Assembly: GCA_964598225.1 (NCBI GenBank)
Contig: CAZRBG010000027.1
Location: 1-64,000, forward strand
DNA: 64,000 nucleotides
Direction of reading: 5' to 3'
From: SG8-4 sp964598225
GTDB taxonomy: Bacteria; Planctomycetota; Phycisphaerae; Sedimentisphaerales; Anaerobacaceae
Shown one piece after another: positions 34,503 through 42,533 of the stretch. Each line of letters opens with the position of its first letter. Position 1 is the stretch's first letter. The notes under the pieces are model-generated. The model was not told the DNA's origin. It saw only the letters and a program-made list of their open reading frames with translations, and did no database searches. The position numbers and the translations under genes were made by a program.

Positions 34503-35415
34503 ACTGCAATCTTATCGTTTTGTCCAGTGAAGCGGCGAGCCAGCGTTTTGCAGGCGTAGGTGCTCCCAGTGCCGCCAGAAGGGCCCGGTCAACATCTTCG
34601 GTGATGTTCTCGATCTTCCAGAAGACCCTGAGGGTATTGGATATGATTTTCACTCTGTCGCACAGCGGGCTGAGCTTGACGTTTTGAGCGCAGCATGCAA
34701 ACGGCGTTTCCGGATGAAGATTTCCACCGATTGCCTTTAAGATTGCAACCAATGCGCCGACGAAGTCCCAGTGGCACGGCATCAAAAGATCAATCGCCAT
34801 AGCGAGAGAAACCTTTGATTTTCGTCCATCTAACATGTCGTTGATGGTGGTTCTTCTGGTTTGTTCGAGAAAGTCGATATTATGCCTGTAATATTCTTCA
34901 GCAGTGCATGGCGCCGGCTCGCCATAATCTCCGACGTTAAGAGCCATTCTGTGATACTGTTGGCTGGAATCCAGCGCTTTGCCTATTCTCTCGACGATTC
35001 GCTCCACCTGCCATAGCTTGCGCGGGCTTGGCTCGCCGATGAAACTCACAAGAACAGAGGCTGAAACGTCTCCCACGTCGAGGTTCAAGTTCTCCACATT
35101 TTGATTCTCACACCATTTAGCGAGAATCCGACGGCTATTCTCTAGCTCTGCCTTTCGCTCGGGCGCGCGCTCGTTTGATTCGGCTGGGATCGTCCCGATG
35201 CTTATTGCGTTAACGATTCGCTCGGCTTCTTCATCTGCGGCACGATAGCACAGCTCGAAGCGCGTGATTAACTGCCTTATTGCCCTGGCCTGATCGTCTA
35301 AAGGAGCAATCTCATCTTCCATCGCGTCAATCGCCAGAAGTTCCTCATCTTTGAGAAAGCTCTTGTCATCCGGAGCGTAACAATTCCACCAGCACGAACG
35401 GATTTTCTCTGCCAT
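34477..35415 (-). CDS. unknown soluble protein
   Basis: I do not recognise this 312-residue protein. It is mostly helical by composition, Glu/Arg/Ala-rich, with scattered Cys and Trp (IRSCWWNCYAPDD at the N-terminus) and no signal peptide or membrane helix. AAGGAG lies about ten bases before the ATG at 35415. A longer frame starting 14 codons earlier reaches into the neighbouring glycosyltransferase and is not used. It lies 38 bases downstream of the GT4 gene and may be cotranscribed with it. Its C-terminus ends in a dispersed repeat. Confidence 0.6.
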   Translation of the reverse strand: MAEKIRSCWWNCYAPDDKSFLKDEELLAIDAMEDEIAPLDDQARAIRQLITRFELCYRAADEEAERIVNAISIGTIPAESNERAPERKAELENSRRILAKWCENQNVENLNLDVGDVSASVLVSFIGEPSPRKLWQVERIVERIGKALDSSQQYHRMALNVGDYGEPAPCTAEEYYRHNIDFLEQTRRTTINDMLDGRKSKVSLAMAIDLLMPCHWDFVGALVAILKAIGGNLHPETPFACCAQNVKLSPLCDRVKIISNTLRVFWKIENITEDVDRALLAALGAPTPAKRWLAASLDKTIRLQLSVPTGRA

Positions 35416-35453
35416 CTTAAACGATCTCCTTGGTTCGGGAAGATGTTCTCGGC

Positions 35454-36629
35454 TCAACCAACCAGAAGTTTGCGATATACCTCTTCGATTGTATCGACCA
35501 TCGTATCCGGCGCGAACTTCTTTTTCACCGATTCCCTTGCCTCTCTGCCGAGTCGTTCTCTTAAATCTTTGTCCTTTATCAATTCCGCACAGGCCTGTGT
35601 CAATTGTTCGATATTTTTCGGCTCGACTAACCTTCCGGTATTCTCGTTTACAACTTCTCTTGCGCCGTCAACGTCGAACGATATTGCCGGCTTGCCGCAA
35701 AGCATCGCCTGCGGCAGCGCGCGGGCGAGGCCTTCCCTCAGCGAGCAGTGTACGAGAATGTCCGATGATTGTATGGCGAGCGGTATTTCAGCGGGCGACA
35801 GCAGTCCGGCGAACTTGATCCTGTCGGCTAATCCCAGGTTGCGAGCCTGCTGCTTCAACTGCTCCGAAAGATTGCCGTCCCCGACGAAGAGCCACACGCA
35901 GTTTTCGAACCTCCTCGAAAGCTCTGTGGCCGATTCGATTATGTATTTATGCCCTTTCAGTACGAAGAGCCTTGCGATTGCAACGAGCACCACAGCATCG
36001 TCGGGGATGCCGTGCTTCTTTCTGAATTCACTTCTGCGCTGCTGTGAGATCGGCTCGAGAAAATCGTTCTCCTCGATAGCGGAATAGGCGGTGACGTAAT
36101 GCTCGCGCGAGCCGATGCCGACGGCGGCAGCCTGCTGCGTCATCGCATCGGCTACACTGATAAAGAAATCCGTTCGCTTCGCCGCCGATTTCTCTATCGC
36201 AATGTAGAACTTGTTCAACAACTCTCTTTGATAGGGATGAAAAGCCAGCCCGTGGATTGTGTGTACTACCGCCGGTTTGTTGTTGTCCAACGTTTTTTTC
36301 AAAGCGTGCCCGGCGAATCTGCCCAATATTCCCGCCTTGGCCGAGTGCGTATGAACAATATCCGGCCGCAGCTCGCGCAGAACGCTCTTGATCTGAAAGT
36401 AGCTCACGGCATCATTGTAAGGATTGATCTCCCGGCGAAGTCTGTCAACTACCACGACCTTGTAGTCTTGCCCGTTCGCCTGTTCGAAAAGCTCACCCTC
36501 CGGCCCGAGCGCAGGGCCGGTGATTAACGTGACGTCGTGTCCCCGTTCGGCAAGCAGCTTGCAGGTAATAAGCGTATTCTCCTGCGCCCCGCCCAGAATC
36601 AGCCGTGTTATTATGTGAACGATTTTCAA
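35454..36629 (-). CDS. glycosyltransferase family 4 (GT-B fold)
   Basis: This 391-residue GT4-type enzyme has an N-terminal Rossmann domain with GGAQENTL near residue 14 and DIVHTHSAKAGILGR (about 94-108). The C-terminal nucleotide-sugar domain has VLVAIARLFVLKGHKYII and REGLARALPQAMLCGKPAIS. In the usual EX7E motif the second Glu is Gln here (E-G-L-A-R-A-L-P-Q), a variation seen in some subfamilies. It probably transfers a sugar during LPS, exopolysaccharide or capsule synthesis, but the substrate is unknown. It has no membrane segments. Confidence 0.88.
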   Translation of the reverse strand: MKIVHIITRLILGGAQENTLITCKLLAERGHDVTLITGPALGPEGELFEQANGQDYKVVVVDRLRREINPYNDAVSYFQIKSVLRELRPDIVHTHSAKAGILGRFAGHALKKTLDNNKPAVVHTIHGLAFHPYQRELLNKFYIAIEKSAAKRTDFFISVADAMTQQAAAVGIGSREHYVTAYSAIEENDFLEPISQQRRSEFRKKHGIPDDAVVLVAIARLFVLKGHKYIIESATELSRRFENCVWLFVGDGNLSEQLKQQARNLGLADRIKFAGLLSPAEIPLAIQSSDILVHCSLREGLARALPQAMLCGKPAISFDVDGAREVVNENTGRLVEPKNIEQLTQACAELIKDKDLRERLGREARESVKKKFAPDTMVDTIEEVYRKLLVG

Positions 36630-36684
36630 TATAGCCCCAGCGGCAACTATTCCGGTCCTTCAAGAAAAAAGCCTATTTGCACAC

Positions 36685-36789
36685 TGTCATTCCCGCGAAG
36701 GCGGGAATCCATTTTTGACGATTGATTTGCTTCAACATCTATAAACTGTCATTGCAGTCGCTGGATTCCTGCGTTCGCAGGAATGACAG
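36685..36789. repeat. REP-like palindromes, copies 2 and 3
   Basis: TGTCATTCCCGCGAAGGCGG (36685 onward) and the inverted GGATTCCTGCGTTCGCAGG half ending AATGACAG at 36789 form a paired element between truA and the glycosyltransferase. Confidence 0.85.
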
Positions 36790-36828
36790 CAAGAGTGTTC
36801 TGTATTCCGCGTCCTGTTTCTTACCTTT

Positions 36829-37659
36829 TCAATATTTTATCCACATCAGACACAACCCGTGAGGCGGCGCGAGCTGGCCTGCGGCGATCCGGTTTTTGGC
36901 TTCGAGTATTTCATTGATCTTCTCGGGTTGCCATCTGCCGGCGCCTATATCGACCAGCGTCCCGACAATGTTCCGTACCATATTATACAGGAAACCGTCG
37001 CCTTCTACATCGACGTATATCCAATCGTATTGCGTGTTGCCTATTGCGTATTGCGTGGAGGCGACCTCCAATATTGATTTCTGTGACGATGACTCGCACG
37101 ACGCATCACGCATAAGGCACGACGAGACGACTTCACAGCGGAAGATTGTCCGAATGGAACTTTCGCGCTTGTCTTTTGCCGATGCGAACGATTTGAAATC
37201 TTTCTTGCCGACTAAGAGCCTCGCGGCTTCCGACATGGATTCGACATAGAACTTTGCGGGCAAGTGCCAGCAATGCCGGATATTCAGAACCGGCCGGGCC
37301 CGCCCGGTGAAAATCGCATATCGATAGAGCTTGCTTGTCACCGAACCTATCAGGTCGAAACCCCACGCCTCTTCGGCCGCTTCAAGCACGGCTATATCGG
37401 CGGGCAACTTGTCCGTGATGGCCTTGGCCAGATTTTCCGTCGGTATGGGCGAATCGGTCTCGAATAGTCCGACCTGTCCCAGCGCGCTGACACCGGCGTC
37501 GGTACGGCTTGCTCCGTGAACGTGGGTGCGCTTGCCGAAAAGATTCGACACTGCTTCGACAAGCTCGCCTTGGACAGTTCGCTTTCCCGGCTGAATTTGC
37601 CAGCCGGAATAATCGAAACCATCGTAAGCGATTGTCAATCGTATGTTCCGAAGGGACAT
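36829..37659 (-). CDS. truA: tRNA pseudouridine synthase A with in-frame repeat insertion
   Basis: TruA converts U38-40 of tRNA anticodon stems to pseudouridine. The 276-residue protein has the catalytic D54 in HGASRTDAGVSALG, the LYRYAIF strand (about 111-117), KDFKSFASAKD and the C-terminal GDGFLYNMVRNIVGTLVDIG. Residues about 180-211 (SCLMRDASCESS to NTQYD) have no equivalent in the family. They are encoded by short GCGTATTGCGTATTGCG-type repeats. The insertion lies in a loop between strands, distant from D54 in sequence, and the frame is kept. A palindrome follows the start on the upstream side. Confidence 0.93.
   Translation of the reverse strand: MSLRNIRLTIAYDGFDYSGWQIQPGKRTVQGELVEAVSNLFGKRTHVHGASRTDAGVSALGQVGLFETDSPIPTENLAKAITDKLPADIAVLEAAEEAWGFDLIGSVTSKLYRYAIFTGRARPVLNIRHCWHLPAKFYVESMSEAARLLVGKKDFKSFASAKDKRESSIRTIFRCEVVSSCLMRDASCESSSQKSILEVASTQYAIGNTQYDWIYVDVEGDGFLYNMVRNIVGTLVDIGAGRWQPEKINEILEAKNRIAAGQLAPPHGLCLMWIKY
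37026..37128. repeat. truA: repeat DNA inside truA
   Basis: TATTGCG/GTATTGCG units (37026-37058) and CGCACGACGCATCACGCATA (within 37094-37128) are separated by unique bases; all are in frame in truA. Related TATTGCG units occur at 54859-54882. Confidence 0.7.
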
Positions 37660-37662
37660 TGG

Positions 37663-37773
37663 TTCAGAATTCAGAATTGAGAATTTGGAATTTAGAATTA
37701 TTCAACATCTGTTCGATCTCTGACAAAGTGACGCCTTCCGAATTCTACATTCTCAATTCTTAATTCTAAATTA
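37663..37773. repeat. AATTC-rich inverted-repeat element between truA and asd
   Basis: Arms at 37663-37700 (TCAGAATTCAGAATTGAG...) and 37738-37773 (reverse complement type) form a long imperfect palindrome. The right end includes the asd stop codon. Confidence 0.8.
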
Positions 37774-38772
37774 GATCAATTTCTCCGCGATCTGGACGGC
37801 GTTCAGCGCCGCGCCTTTGCGCAACTGGTCGCCGGCGACCCAGAGGTTTATGCCGCGGCCTTCCGGTATCGACTCATCCTGACGAATCCTGCCGACGAAA
37901 ATGTCGTCCCTGCCGGAAGCGTCTATCGGCATGGGAAAACGATTATTCTCCCGATCGTCCAGAACCGAGACGCCCGGTGCCGTACTCAGAAGCTCTCTGA
38001 CCTCATTTGGCGTGATTGTCTCGGTGAATTCAAGATTGATGCTCTCACAGTGCGCGCGAAGCACGGCGATACGAACGCACGTACACGTAATCGCAATCTC
38101 AGGACAATTGAAGATCTTCCGGGTCTCGTTGACCATCTTCATCTCTTCCTGGTTATAGCCATTCGGCCCCAGCGCCGAATTGTGACAGAACGCATTGAAC
38201 GCAATCTGATACGGAAACGCCTCGCAGGTCGGCTCTTTGCCGTCCAGAATTTCTCGCGTCTGCTCTTCAAGCTCGACCATGGCCGAATAGCCCGCCCCGC
38301 TGGCGGACTGATATGTACTTACCACCATTCTCTTGACAGGATTGGCCTGATGCAAGGGCCATACAGGAACGATTCCGATAATCGTCGAGCAATTCGGATT
38401 GGCGATTATGCCCTTATTCTGCTTGATCGCCTGCGGATTGATCTCCGGAATCACCAGCGGCACTTCGGGATCCATGCGAAAAGCCGAAGAGTTGTCCACC
38501 ACGGCCGCGCCCGCTTCAACTGCGGCCGGCCCGAATTCCTTGCTCCGCCCGGCGCCTGCGCTGAACAGTGCGATATTTACCCGGTCGAAACTGTTCTTCG
38601 TCAATTCCTCTACGATATATGTCTTGCCCTTGAACTCGACTTTCTTGCTCGCCGAGCGGCTGCTCGCAAGCATCTTTACGTTATTAAACGGAAAATCGCG
38701 TTCGGCGAGTATGCTCAGAAACTCCTGCCCGACCGCTCCGGTCACACCTGCTATAGCAAGATTACAACCCAT
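37771..38772 (-). CDS. asd: aspartate-semialdehyde dehydrogenase
   Basis: Asd reduces aspartyl phosphate to aspartate semialdehyde for lysine, threonine, methionine and diaminopimelate synthesis. The 333-residue protein has the NADP-binding GVTGAVGQEFL, the catalytic C128 in NPNCSTIIG, STYQSASGAGYSAM and H241 in LRAHCESINLEF. All catalytic positions are intact and length is normal. The stop codon lies inside an AATTC-rich inverted repeat. No neighbouring amino-acid gene suggests an operon. Confidence 0.96.
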   Translation of the reverse strand: MGCNLAIAGVTGAVGQEFLSILAERDFPFNNVKMLASSRSASKKVEFKGKTYIVEELTKNSFDRVNIALFSAGAGRSKEFGPAAVEAGAAVVDNSSAFRMDPEVPLVIPEINPQAIKQNKGIIANPNCSTIIGIVPVWPLHQANPVKRMVVSTYQSASGAGYSAMVELEEQTREILDGKEPTCEAFPYQIAFNAFCHNSALGPNGYNQEEMKMVNETRKIFNCPEIAITCTCVRIAVLRAHCESINLEFTETITPNEVRELLSTAPGVSVLDDRENNRFPMPIDASGRDDIFVGRIRQDESIPEGRGINLWVAGDQLRKGAALNAVQIAEKLI

Positions 38773-38924
38773 ATTCTCTACCTCAAAATTCCCTTGCCAA
38801 AATTCAAAAGGCAGCCAACAAGGCCACCCACCACGCCTCCGGTCATAAATATCGGCATATTATAACGTTAGCAAAGTTAAAAATCAACGCCACGGACTGA
38901 CATTTTTCCCTCTTTCGAGCAGAA

Positions 38925-39944
38925 TTACAAATCAGCCGGCTTCTCGTCCGGTTCCGTCCTCTGCCAGACCGCCGCCATCGCCGAGGCCGTGATAATGCAA
39001 ACAAACACGAAAATCGCCGCTGGCAATGCAACCAACGGGCCTTTTTCTTCGCCGAAATTGCCCAATGCCAGAACCGTCCCCAGCCCGGCGTTCTGCATCC
39101 CGATCTCGATCACAAGGGTCCGCCGCCTGCGGGTTTCCATGCGAAAGGCCGAACCCACGCCGTAACCCGCCAGCATCCCATAAACGTTGAGAATAACCCC
39201 CACCACCAGGACAATACTTGTTACCTCGGCAAGACGGTCTTTGTTCAGGGCAATCACGAGCGAACAGATGAATATTATAAAAGTGACCGATATCGCCGGA
39301 AAAACGGGCAGTATTTTCTCGATTTTCTTCTTCAGGTAATGTCGTACGGCGAAGCCGACGAACAGCGGCACCACAACCATAGCCACGACGTCGCCGACCA
39401 TGTCCAGGAACGGCACTTCCAGCCGCGACTTTGCCAGGATAAACGTCAGACCCGGCGTGAGCAAGGGGCACAGCAGCGTCGAGACGGTTGTCAGAGAAAC
39501 CGAATACGCCGTGTCGGCTCTGGCAATATAGCTCATCACGTTGCTGGCCATCGCGCCGGGAGCCGAGCCGGTCAGAATCAATCCAACGGCAAATTCCGGC
39601 GGCAATTTGAACAGCTTGGCCACGAGGAATGCGCCCAAAGGCATGATGCTGAATTGCGCCGCCGAGCCTATCAGAACGATCGTCGGTCTCTGCGCGATCC
39701 TCTTGAAATCCGCAACCTCCAGCACCGCACCTATCCCGAACATCGTCAGAGCAAAGAACCAGTTCATCCCCCTTTCGAGCCGAAGGAATTCGGGCAAGAA
39801 TTTCTCGATCGTCTCTGCAAACGCTACGGTAATGACTTTTTCGACCTTAATAAAAACATCCGGCCAAAAATAAGCCAGCACCCCGAACGCAACCACCCAG
39901 ACCGCAAAGTATCTCGTATAAAATGACAGCACTTTTTTCAACAT
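38925..39944 (-). CDS. bile acid:sodium symporter family protein
   Basis: This 339-residue inner-membrane protein has nine or ten hydrophobic helices. It resembles the BASS/SBF family: ALTMFGIGAVLEVADFK, GSAPGAMASNVMSYIARADT (the conserved cross-over segment) and EIGMQNAGLGTVLALG. Some members carry bile acids, others pantoate or similar organic anions. The substrate here is unknown. The start at 39944 is chosen because MLKKVLSFYTRY gives a usual N-terminus; a TTG start 14 codons upstream is possible. Confidence 0.88.
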   Translation of the reverse strand: MLKKVLSFYTRYFAVWVVAFGVLAYFWPDVFIKVEKVITVAFAETIEKFLPEFLRLERGMNWFFALTMFGIGAVLEVADFKRIAQRPTIVLIGSAAQFSIMPLGAFLVAKLFKLPPEFAVGLILTGSAPGAMASNVMSYIARADTAYSVSLTTVSTLLCPLLTPGLTFILAKSRLEVPFLDMVGDVVAMVVVPLFVGFAVRHYLKKKIEKILPVFPAISVTFIIFICSLVIALNKDRLAEVTSIVLVVGVILNVYGMLAGYGVGSAFRMETRRRRTLVIEIGMQNAGLGTVLALGNFGEEKGPLVALPAAIFVFVCIITASAMAAVWQRTEPDEKPADL

Positions 39945-40035
39945 GAGAAAGAGTATAAGCCCCTGCCTATTACGCGACAATCTCAAAAGCAGTCAAACTT
40001 CAACTCAATACGAGAAACATAAATGTTCTATTCCC

Positions 40036-40063
40036 TTGATGTTTCGCCCTTAAACGTTATTCT
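40036..40063 (+). promoter_or_regulatory. putative promoter of the three-Cys/HEPN-like pair
   Basis: TTGATG (40036-40041) and TATTCT (40058-40063), spaced 16 bases apart, place the transcript start about 2-3 bases before the ATG at 40073. There is no Shine-Dalgarno site, so translation may be leaderless. Confidence 0.4.
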
Positions 40064-40072
40064 TGAATTGTC

Positions 40073-40819
40073 ATGGCTCAAAATTCCAAAATCGAATGGA
40101 CTGAATCCACCTGGAATCCGGTTACCGGATGCACCAAAATCAGTGCGGGGTGTAAAAACTGCTATGCCGAACGGATGGCTCACCGTCTGAAAGCTGCGGG
40201 CAGCCCGAATTACGCCAACGGTTTCCGCGTGACGCTTCACGAGCATGCCCTCGAAATACCGCTGCGCTGGAAACAGCCGCGCTCGATCTTCGTTAATTCG
40301 ATGAGCGACCTCTTTCATAAAGACGTTCCTTTTGATTTCATATCGAAAATATTCGATGTTATGCGCCGGGCATCTCATCACCGATTCCAGATATTGACCA
40401 AACGTTCACATCGCCTTCTGCAATTGAACTCAAAGCTTAACTGGCCCGATAATGTCTGGATGGGCGTTACAGTCGAGAACTCCGATTGCGCCTTTCGCAT
40501 TGACGATCTCCGGCAGACCAATGCAGCGATAAAATTCATCTCGTTCGAACCTCTTTTGAGCCCAATCCACGATATCAATCTCGAAAACATCGACTGGGTA
40601 ATAGTCGGCGGCGAATCCGGCCCACGAGCCAGGCCGATGGCTCGTGACTGGGTTGTCGACATACGCGATCAGTGTATTGCCACAGATACTCCCTTCTTCT
40701 TCAAGCATTGGGGCGGTGTAAACAAAAGGAAAGTCAACCGTATCCTCGACGACCGCATGTGGAACGAGATCCCAGAACCGTTGATTTGCGGGTACCATGA
40801 AACGATGGATTTAAGATGA
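40073..40819 (+). CDS. three-Cys-motif (phage Gp37/Gp68, DUF5131) family protein
   Basis: This 248-residue protein has the hallmark WNPVTGCTKISAGCKNCYAE, a C-X6-C-X2-C cluster near residue 20, plus IFVNSMSDLFH (about 83-93), FQILTKRSHRL, WMGVTVE and WVIVGGESGPRARPM. The family is linked to radical-SAM-like chemistry and frequently accompanies a partner (TcmP). Here the partner gene is different. It has no Shine-Dalgarno site. Its stop overlaps the start of the next gene (ATGA), so the two are coupled. Role is inferred as part of a two-gene accessory unit, possibly defence-related. Confidence 0.85.
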   Translation: MAQNSKIEWTESTWNPVTGCTKISAGCKNCYAERMAHRLKAAGSPNYANGFRVTLHEHALEIPLRWKQPRSIFVNSMSDLFHKDVPFDFISKIFDVMRRASHHRFQILTKRSHRLLQLNSKLNWPDNVWMGVTVENSDCAFRIDDLRQTNAAIKFISFEPLLSPIHDINLENIDWVIVGGESGPRARPMARDWVVDIRDQCIATDTPFFFKHWGGVNKRKVNRILDDRMWNEIPEPLICGYHETMDLR

Positions 40820-41601
40820 CGATTGACAAAGCATACAAGACCCATCAGGTTTTTGAGCAGTTGCGTAAGTACGCCAAGTTTTATAAAAGCCTGTCGTATT
40901 CCATTATGCACTTTATTTCACAAGGAACCAAATCACTCATCAATATTGATACATACGTCTATTCTTCGATTCAGGGAACACTTGAGTCAATCAGAGATAT
41001 CCTGATACAAGGGCGCATTAATGACTCATATGCCTTATTGCGAAAATATTATGACGTGGTAATCATAAATATATACTCAGATTTGTATTTGAATGACCGT
41101 TTTGGTCTTGAGAATTTTGTCGTCGATAAAATTGAAAACTGGTTGCGGGGAAAAGACAAATTGCCTGAATATCGAGTCATGTCAAAATATATTCGAACGT
41201 CAAACAAATTGGCAAAAATTGTCGACTTGATTTACAAGGATAAAACGTACAAGGAATTAAGGGATCGTTGTAACAACCATATGCATTACAACTTCTATTA
41301 CAACCTGCTGCTGAACGACAATGAGACCTACCTTGGAAACAGAATAGACATTTTGAACGAATTTTCAAAAGACTTGGAGAATATATTTATTTTGCACTTG
41401 TCATTTCTGTTTTATCTTAACGACCATTATATGATGTCGATGGACTATGCGGACAGTATGGATTGTGGATTAACGCCTGAAGAGGGTTCTCAGTACTATG
41501 TAGCTCCATTTATTCAAGAAGTTTTTAGTGCAGTCATCAAGAAGAACAGACCGGATTTGGCAGCAGAAATAAAGGCAAAAACATCTATGTCGCTTGAGTA
41601 A
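40816..41601 (+). CDS. unknown, AT-rich, HEPN-like protein coupled to three-Cys protein
   Basis: I recognise no named family. The 261-residue protein is predicted largely helical. It has an RD-X4-H pattern at R149-H155 (RDRCNNHMH) compatible with the RX4-6H motif of HEPN ribonucleases. An earlier helix, SYALLRKYYDVVIINIYS, resembles the DUF5677/HEPN-like topology. Base composition is clearly AT-richer than the neighbours, pointing to transfer. Its ATG overlaps the stop of the three-Cys gene by four bases. If the HEPN reading is right, it would be an RNase effector. The assignment is weak. Confidence 0.6.
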   Translation: MTIDKAYKTHQVFEQLRKYAKFYKSLSYSIMHFISQGTKSLINIDTYVYSSIQGTLESIRDILIQGRINDSYALLRKYYDVVIINIYSDLYLNDRFGLENFVVDKIENWLRGKDKLPEYRVMSKYIRTSNKLAKIVDLIYKDKTYKELRDRCNNHMHYNFYYNLLLNDNETYLGNRIDILNEFSKDLENIFILHLSFLFYLNDHYMMSMDYADSMDCGLTPEEGSQYYVAPFIQEVFSAVIKKNRPDLAAEIKAKTSMSLE

Positions 41602-41706
41602 TGGGTGACAAAAAGGTTTGCCCCTCTTCCTTGTGACTTAATGAGAATAGGGGCATGCAACTATTCTGTACAGGCTGACTCAAGTGCACAGTTGTATGTA
41701 GGTGTT

Positions 41707-41733
41707 TGGATTCCCGCTTTCGCGGGAATGACA
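41707..41733. repeat. REP-like palindrome, copy 4
   Basis: GGATTCCCGCTTTCGCGGGA followed by ATGACA matches the family at 32409 and 36685. Confidence 0.85.
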
Positions 41734-41759
41734 AGCTAAAGAATCAATCCCGGAAAGGA

Positions 41760-42284
41760 CTAAGCTAAAATGTCTTTGTAATCTGCGCAGAATTTTTTTC
41801 TTTTGCATTGGGGGCAGTGGGTTCCTCTCCAGATGTTGTCGAATTGGTCCATTACTTTGGCGACGATCTTTTGGTTGTCGATTATTATGGCTGATTCGAA
41901 GTTTCTTTTGTTCTCGCTCTTTGCGCCCATTCCGGCGCCGGTGAGGTTGGCGCTGCCGGTGTAGGCAAAGCGGCCGTCGATTATCACGGCCTTCAAGTGG
42001 ACTCGCGGGCAGAGGATTCGTTCCATGCCGTTAATCAGATTCGGGTATTTGTCGAAGTCTCTGCGAAACGCCGGGCCCGGCTCTTTGGCGTGGAGCAGTC
42101 TTATTTCGACCTGCTTGTCCGCAAGATCGGACAGTATTTCCAGAAACGGGACCATCCTGCGGCCCTTGTCAACGTGGAGGTCTTTAAGATCGGATGTTGC
42201 TATCCAGACGAATCGGTGAGCTTTCGGAACTCTTTCCCGGATTACCTGCTCGTATATGTCTTTGTCGGTAATGTAATCAATCAT
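41760..42284 (-). CDS. phospholipase D-like domain protein
   Basis: This 174-residue protein carries one HKD motif, HLKAVIIDGRFAYTGSANLT (about 115-134), so it probably dimerises to form the active site as in Nuc-type endonucleases. A Cys cluster near the C-terminus (HCPQCKRKKFC, about 157-167) may bind zinc. It could act on phosphodiesters in nucleic acid or lipid; the nuclease option is favoured by length and the zinc cluster. It lies just upstream of the oxidoreductase gene and points away from it. Confidence 0.82.
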   Translation of the reverse strand: MIDYITDKDIYEQVIRERVPKAHRFVWIATSDLKDLHVDKGRRMVPFLEILSDLADKQVEIRLLHAKEPGPAFRRDFDKYPNLINGMERILCPRVHLKAVIIDGRFAYTGSANLTGAGMGAKSENKRNFESAIIIDNQKIVAKVMDQFDNIWRGTHCPQCKRKKFCADYKDILA

Positions 42285-42533
42285 ATCAGTTGAATCAGAA
42301 CCGCGTCTGTCTGCGTGTATTTATTTTATCAGCGACAGCCGCGATACACAATACAATACGCTGGAGACTCGCCGTTCTTGCCATTTCTCCGGCACCTTGC
42401 TATAATCCGCGTCGTGAAAGCGTCTCTCGGGCGGTCCGGGCGGATCTCAAGCTCGTGCCGTGCGTAGAGTGATTTCTCGTCAATTGTGATTTGTAGAAGG
42501 TTGGTAAATCGCTTAAAAGAAAGGTTCTCACCC

